NCBI GenBank assembly: GCA_025602905.1
Contig: JAHLKI010000012.1
Span: 744,001-808,000, forward strand
Origin: Phlyctochytrium arcticum
Lineage: Eukaryota > Chytridiomycota > Chytridiomycetes > Chytridiales > Chytridiaceae
Direction of reading: 5' to 3'
DNA: 64,000 nucleotides
Of the stretch, positions 59,471-64,000 are shown piece by piece (the first letter of the stretch is position 1; each line of letters opens with the position of its first letter). The notes beneath the pieces are model-generated. The model saw only the letters and a program-made list of their open reading frames with translations, was not told the origin of the DNA and searched no databases. A program made the position numbers and the translations under genes.

Positions 59471-60865
59471 TCACGGTTGCCCGAATTGATAAGTCGATCG
59501 GCCTTTGTCATCAGGGATGAATTTCACCTGTTCGGGATAGCTTATCCTCGAGTTGCTCCTCTGTCGTGGCGAATCACTTGTCCATGATCCAGTCGATGGG
59601 GTATTATTTTTGCTCTGAGGAAACTCAGCTTTCGTGTGGGTTATGTAGTTGATGAGCAAGGATGAAGCAGCCACTGCCACAATCACCAGATTCCAGAAGA
59701 ACCCAACCACATCAACAGTGGAACCAATTGGTGGTGCAAGTGGTTGTGAGTTTCGAATCGATGGCAGAGCAAACAACATGGAAACTGCTACTGCGATTGT
59801 TGGGGGTTCCACTTTCCGCCCTCGGAACCAAACACTCAGCGCCACGGCCATAACTGACAGACTGAGAATCCACATGAAGACTGTTAAAATGACGACAAAA
59901 ACTTTTGTTGTCAGGGCCCGACGGATGTTGGCGGCAAAAACCAAAGCAGTGCCGTCCCGGTTGAGACTAGCATCGCACATGCGTACAAACTCTACGCTGT
60001 ATGCGGCAAGTGGAGCGTTTCCATTGAGAAGAATGGATAGAGGGGCCTGCGTAGCATTCGCGGTGCGATTCGTAAACGTGCCTGACAATCGAAAAAGTGT
60101 TCTCCATTTATCGAATGGGTATCTAGCAAATCGAAACGCAATCAGAAAAGAGGGGTATACGACATTCGTCGGAAATAAACCTACTTGTTCACGTCGCCAC
60201 TAATTGGGAAGTTCAAGTCGGCGGGGCCCATACTCTGGCCATTTTTGAAAGAAAGTTGATGGGAACCTAAAGACCTCTTACTCAATAAGTGATTCAGGAA
60301 CCAAGATAAAATCGTACTCACCTATGGTTAGATTCACGTCCGTTCGCAGCTGGATGGGATCTCCGTTAGCATTAGTGCCGAACATGCTCATGATCTCGTC
60401 TGGCACGTCCGCTTGACTCGAATCTATAGTCGAGGGCAGCTGAGTGCTGAGGTCGCCTTTTGGCAGAAACTCAAAGTGGACTGTGAATGAAAGTTTGTCT
60501 GGGGCTACAGATATGACGGAGTAATCGACACTAATGTAATTGAACGCATTCAGAACTGAGGTAGTTGTGTTCTGGGGTATTGGCGGATCGATAGCCGGAG
60601 GGAAATTAAAGGGAAAGGTCACAGTTTCGTCCTCCAAAGCCTTGCATGGCCGTGAACCTTCCTTGTTGAAGATCTTGTTTGTGCTCTAACTCTTGATATA
60701 AGTTGACTGAAAGTACGTTGAATGCAAACAGCATGATCTTACCGTGGTATTTGATGCGATACCAAACCACAGTACTGCAGCGACAAGAAGGAAGCAGCCG
60801 AATATCGTCAGTAACGTTTTGCGCAATCGGCCCGGCAGGCATTGGAAAAGCTTCAACTTTGCCAT
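59471..60865 (-). CDS. DUF4436 membrane protein
   Basis: Function unknown. The minus-strand ATG at 60865 opens MAKLKLFQCLPGRLRKTLL followed by a membrane helix (TIFGCFLLVAAVLWFGI). Exons at about 60650-60310 give an extracytoplasmic beta-rich part (FPFNFPPAIDPPIPQNTT, FTVHFEFLP). The last exon (from about 60080) has NRTANATQAPLSIL glycosylation-like sites, then three hydrophobic helices (VFVVILTVFMWILSLSVMAV, AVSMLFALPSI, VVGFFWNLVIVAVAAS). The segment RNSQPLAPPIGSTVDVVGFF is the family hallmark. A polar tail with FIPDDKGRSTYQFGQP follows. Overall layout is one N-terminal helix, an outside domain, three helices and a cytosolic tail, as expected for the family. It is divergent from CSE1. Confidence 0.85.
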
Positions 60866-61273
60866 GGTGGAGGTTTGTCGTTCTCAACTGAATAGTTTTA
60901 GGCCTTCCAAACGTTGCTGGCCGGCTATTCTAAAGTACTTCAAAAGCAAACTCAGCATAGGATCATGACTGGAATGAGGACGATAGCCGCCTGCCCGTAC
61001 TTCACGCAAGCGGCGCGGGTGTGTCTAAGGTGCGTTTCAGATTTTCTGGCGGCATGGGCGGGAGCCGGGACGCGCGACGGCGGTTGGGGAAAAAGCGCGG
61101 CGTCAAAGCGCGTTTGCTTATAAGTTTCATTATTCTCGATTTGGGGAAATGATTTAAAGTGATGGTAACCCTAACCTGTGTCCGATCTGGCGAACGGAAG
61201 GACTCAACGACTTCTTTCACAATTGGCAATCTTGGCATCTTCAATTATTTACTGAGACGAATTTAACCGCGCA

Positions 61274-64000
61274 ATGGAAGCTACTCCTGAGCATATTGCG
61301 GGACTGACGCACTACCTCAGTCAAACGCTGAACCCAACCACGCGAAAACAAGGTGCGATCAACTTTTCCCACCTCCCAGCTGCCACACGACTGACTTTAT
61401 AGACATGTACAGCCGAAACTGCCCTTGCAACGGTTGAATCTCAGCCAAACTTTCCAGTTCTCCTCTTGAAGCTGGTCGAGGACCCTTCAACGGATCCTAC
61501 TGTGCGCTTCGCAGGTGTCATTTATTTCAAGAATTTTGTAAAGCGGTGTTGGGTACAGGTGTGTGACTTGACCCCGAATGCATACTAATGACCTGCCATT
61601 CTAACAACGATGGTAATATAGAATGGAGAGCAAGATGTCATTACTGCAGCAGACCGTGCCGCCATCAAGACCCACATTGTGACCTTGATGAGAGCAGTGC
61701 CCGCATCATTGCAGGCACAATTGGGAGAAGCTGTATCGATAATTGCCGACAATGATTTCCCAGATAACTGGATGAACCTAATACCAGTAAGTTACACCCG
61801 CATGTTACATTAAGCGCCAGAAAGTGACGCGCATTGCCAAATAGGACTTGACAAGCAAATTGAGCGCCGATGACCATGTCAGCAACATTGGTATCTTGCA
61901 GACAGCACATTCCATTTTCCGCCGGTAAGCTTTTACTTTTTTGCGACGAATTGACATTTCTACTTACTCTTCGTGCAGGTATCGTGGAATGACGCGAACT
62001 GACAAGCTTTTCTTGGAAATTAAACTCGTCTTGAGTACGTTTGCCCAGCCATATCTTGAATTTCTCAAGGTATGTATATTGCTCGAGGATAATGCCGTAT
62101 GTGCAAATGGCATTGACTGTCAAGCAGATTGTGGACCAAGCGATCGAGGCAAATAAAGACAATGGCCCAGTTCTGCAGAATCTTTTCCAAGTCCTGCTAC
62201 AAATTGTCAAAATTTTCTACGACTTAAACTACCAGGATCTTCCCGAATTTTTCGAAGATCATCAGTCTGAATTTATGGTTCTCTTTCAAAAATATTTATC
62301 CTACACCAACCCACTTCTCTCGACTGGGGTACGTCGAATCAGTCCAGCCTCGAATGGCGCTTTTTAGGCTGACATTTGTTCAACCAGGATGATGATGAGG
62401 TTGGTTCATTGGAAAAAGTCAAGGCGACCATTTGTGAAAGTCTGGATTTGTATGCGAAGAAGTACGCCGAGGAATTCACGCATCTACCTGACTTTGTGAC
62501 GGTCGTCTGGAATCTTTTGACAACCACTGGTCTGGAACCAAAGAATGACATTTTGGTCAGCAAGGCCATTGGATTTCTGACATCGGTGGTTCAACCTTCT
62601 CAGTATCGGTCCCTCTTTCAAGATCCGGATACTTTGAGAAACATTTGCGAGCGGGTGGTCTTGCCAAACATGCAGCTTCGTGATTCTGATGAGGAGCTAT
62701 TCGAGGATGACCCGATTGAATTTATCCGCCGAGATCTAGAAGGATCAGACACAAACACACGGCGACGGGCAGCATCAGAACTGGTTCGTGGATTATTGGA
62801 ACACTTCGCCAGTGAAGTAACCGGCATATTTTCGCAATATGTGGCTCTCAACTTGCAAAACTATGAGAAAAATCCAAAGTCGAACTGGAAGTCCAAAGAC
62901 ACTGCTCTATTCTTGATTACCTCTCTTTCTGCCCGGTCATCAACGGCTCAGGCTGGTGTTACAAAAGTCAATGAATTCATGGAAGTTTTGCCTCTATTTA
63001 CGCAACACATTCTCCCGGAACTTCAAACTGCAGCCAATGGTGCATCTCACCCCATCATCACCGTTGATGCAATCAAGTTTTTGATGGTTTTCCGGAGTCA
63101 GCTAACCAAAGAACAGCTGTCTTCAGTTTTCCCCTACCTTTTGAACCACTTAGGATCTTCAAACTACGTTGTTTACACATATGCTGCCGTGTGCATCGAG
63201 CGCATTTTAGCCACAAAATTACCCAACGGAGCATTTCAATTTCACGAAGGCGACATCGCCACGGTTGCATATCCCATTCTGCAGCACCTCCTGGGGTTGA
63301 TAGAAAGGAATGGAGTCACTCCCGAGAAATTGGCAGAAAATGACTATCTCATGAAGACCGCTATGCGAATAACAATTGTTGCCAAGCACGATTTGGAGCC
63401 AAACGCAATTGACATCGTGAAACGATTAACGCAAGTCATTGAAATTATTAGCAAAAATCCCAGTAACCCAAAATTCAATCACTACGTATTCGAGTCCCTA
63501 GCTGCTACCATCCGTTTCATATGCGCGCGGAAACCTCAACTCGTAAACGACTTTGAAGCACTTCTTTTCCCCCCCTTCGAAGCCATCATCAGCAGTGGGA
63601 CGGATGAATTCATGCCATATGTTTTCCAAATTCTCTCCCAAATGCTGACGCTCCACCCGTCTGGATCTCAGCTTCCCCCAACTTATGCCAGCATGATCCA
63701 ACCTTTGCTGATGCCTGCCCTGTGGAACGCGCATGGCAACGTACCCGCACTTGTCCGTCTCTTGCGATCGTATCTGGAAAAGACCCCTGGCGCTTTTACC
63801 GAGGGTACTTTGTTGGGTCAGGTTTTGGGAGTTTGCCACAAATTGATCGGATCGCGCGTTGATGATCATTTTGGATTTGAGCTGCTTCAAGGAGTATTCG
63901 AGTTTATCCCCATGTAAGTACCTGCCCTATGAAGGCCTGCAAAATACTCATCTTGCCATTGCAGGGCGACCATCCGGCAGTATCTCAACAACATCTTCGT
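61274..64000 (+). CDS. CSE1: Exportin CSE1/CAS (importin-alpha re-exporter), 3' end outside window
   Basis: A karyopherin that returns importin-alpha to the cytoplasm with RanGTP. Exon 1 is 61274-61350 (MEATPEHIAGLTHYLSQTLN). Later exons give ETALATVESQPNFPVLLLKL and VRFAGVIYFKNFVKRCW (Ran-binding HEAT repeats), DRAAIKTHIVTLM, SIIADNDFPDNWMNL and ILQTAHSIFRRYRGMTRTDK. The long exon from about 62387 covers FVTVVWNLLTTTGLEPKND, VLPNMQLRDSDEELFEDDPI, EFIRRDLEGSDTNTRRRAAS and DLVRGLLEHF-like repeats up to the last intron near 63913. All-helical HEAT repeats match the family throughout. The reading frame is open at the window edge. Confidence 0.95.

Overview
The window is nuclear DNA of a fungus. 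It has intron-dense eukaryotic genes with short GT-AG introns (about 39 to 75 bases where resolved), plus fungal-type proteins: an Mpo1/YGL010w-like dioxygenase, an external-type NADH dehydrogenase, a DUF4436 membrane protein, a UPRT without an attached uridine kinase, and an Rrn6-like polymerase I factor. The base composition looks moderate, and the accessory genes resemble families I associate with early-diverging fungi (chytrids and Mucoromycota). I therefore favour an early-diverging lineage, possibly a chytrid, but nothing here settles the phylum.

Layout: positions 1-4386 hold the 3' part of an ABCC (MRP-type) transporter. From about 4.4 to 28.4 kb the window is an accessory, repeat-rich region. 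It contains an unresolved minus-strand gene with a helix-turn-helix-like start (5.5-7.7 kb), several kilobases of repeats and hairpins (7.8-12.2 kb), and a broken-looking gene (12.2-13.3 kb). Two genes share a core and look like PD-(D/E)XK nuclease/effector-type proteins (14.4-15.4 kb and 23.3-24.8 kb). A family without an obvious name occurs three times (intact at 19.3-20.5 kb, decayed at 20.8-21.4 and 26.4-27.5 kb), and there is a truncated Tc1/mariner transposase (22.4-22.9 kb). Inside this region lie an intronless flavohaemoglobin with a mitochondrial-type leader (16.7-18.0 kb) and a four-exon secreted cysteine-rich protein (18.2-18.9 kb).

From 28.4 to 64 kb the window is mostly conserved housekeeping genes: SPO11 with a long acidic N-terminal extension (-), a Ty3/gypsy fragment, a serine-rich unknown protein (+), an Rrn6/TAF1C-like protein (-), uracil phosphoribosyltransferase (+), alternative NADH dehydrogenase (+), a MYND zinc-finger protein (+), dephospho-CoA kinase (-), replication factor C large subunit (+), a HAD-family phosphatase (-), syntaxin-18/Ufe1 (+), Nas2/PSMD9 (-), Mpo1-like (-), DUF4436 (-), and the 5' part of the exportin CSE1 (+, running off the end).

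The housekeeping genes form no single pathway. Several are paired head to head with short intergenic spaces (Rrn6-like/UPRT 186 bases, CoaE/RFC1 235 bases, HAD/syntaxin 352 bases, DUF4436/CSE1 408 bases). The most interesting part is the 5-28 kb island, where nuclease-like and unnamed family genes sit among transposon remnants. That pattern fits a rapidly turning-over gene arsenal. Many exon boundaries below were read by eye; those given to the base are checked for splice consensus and frame, and the others are approximate.
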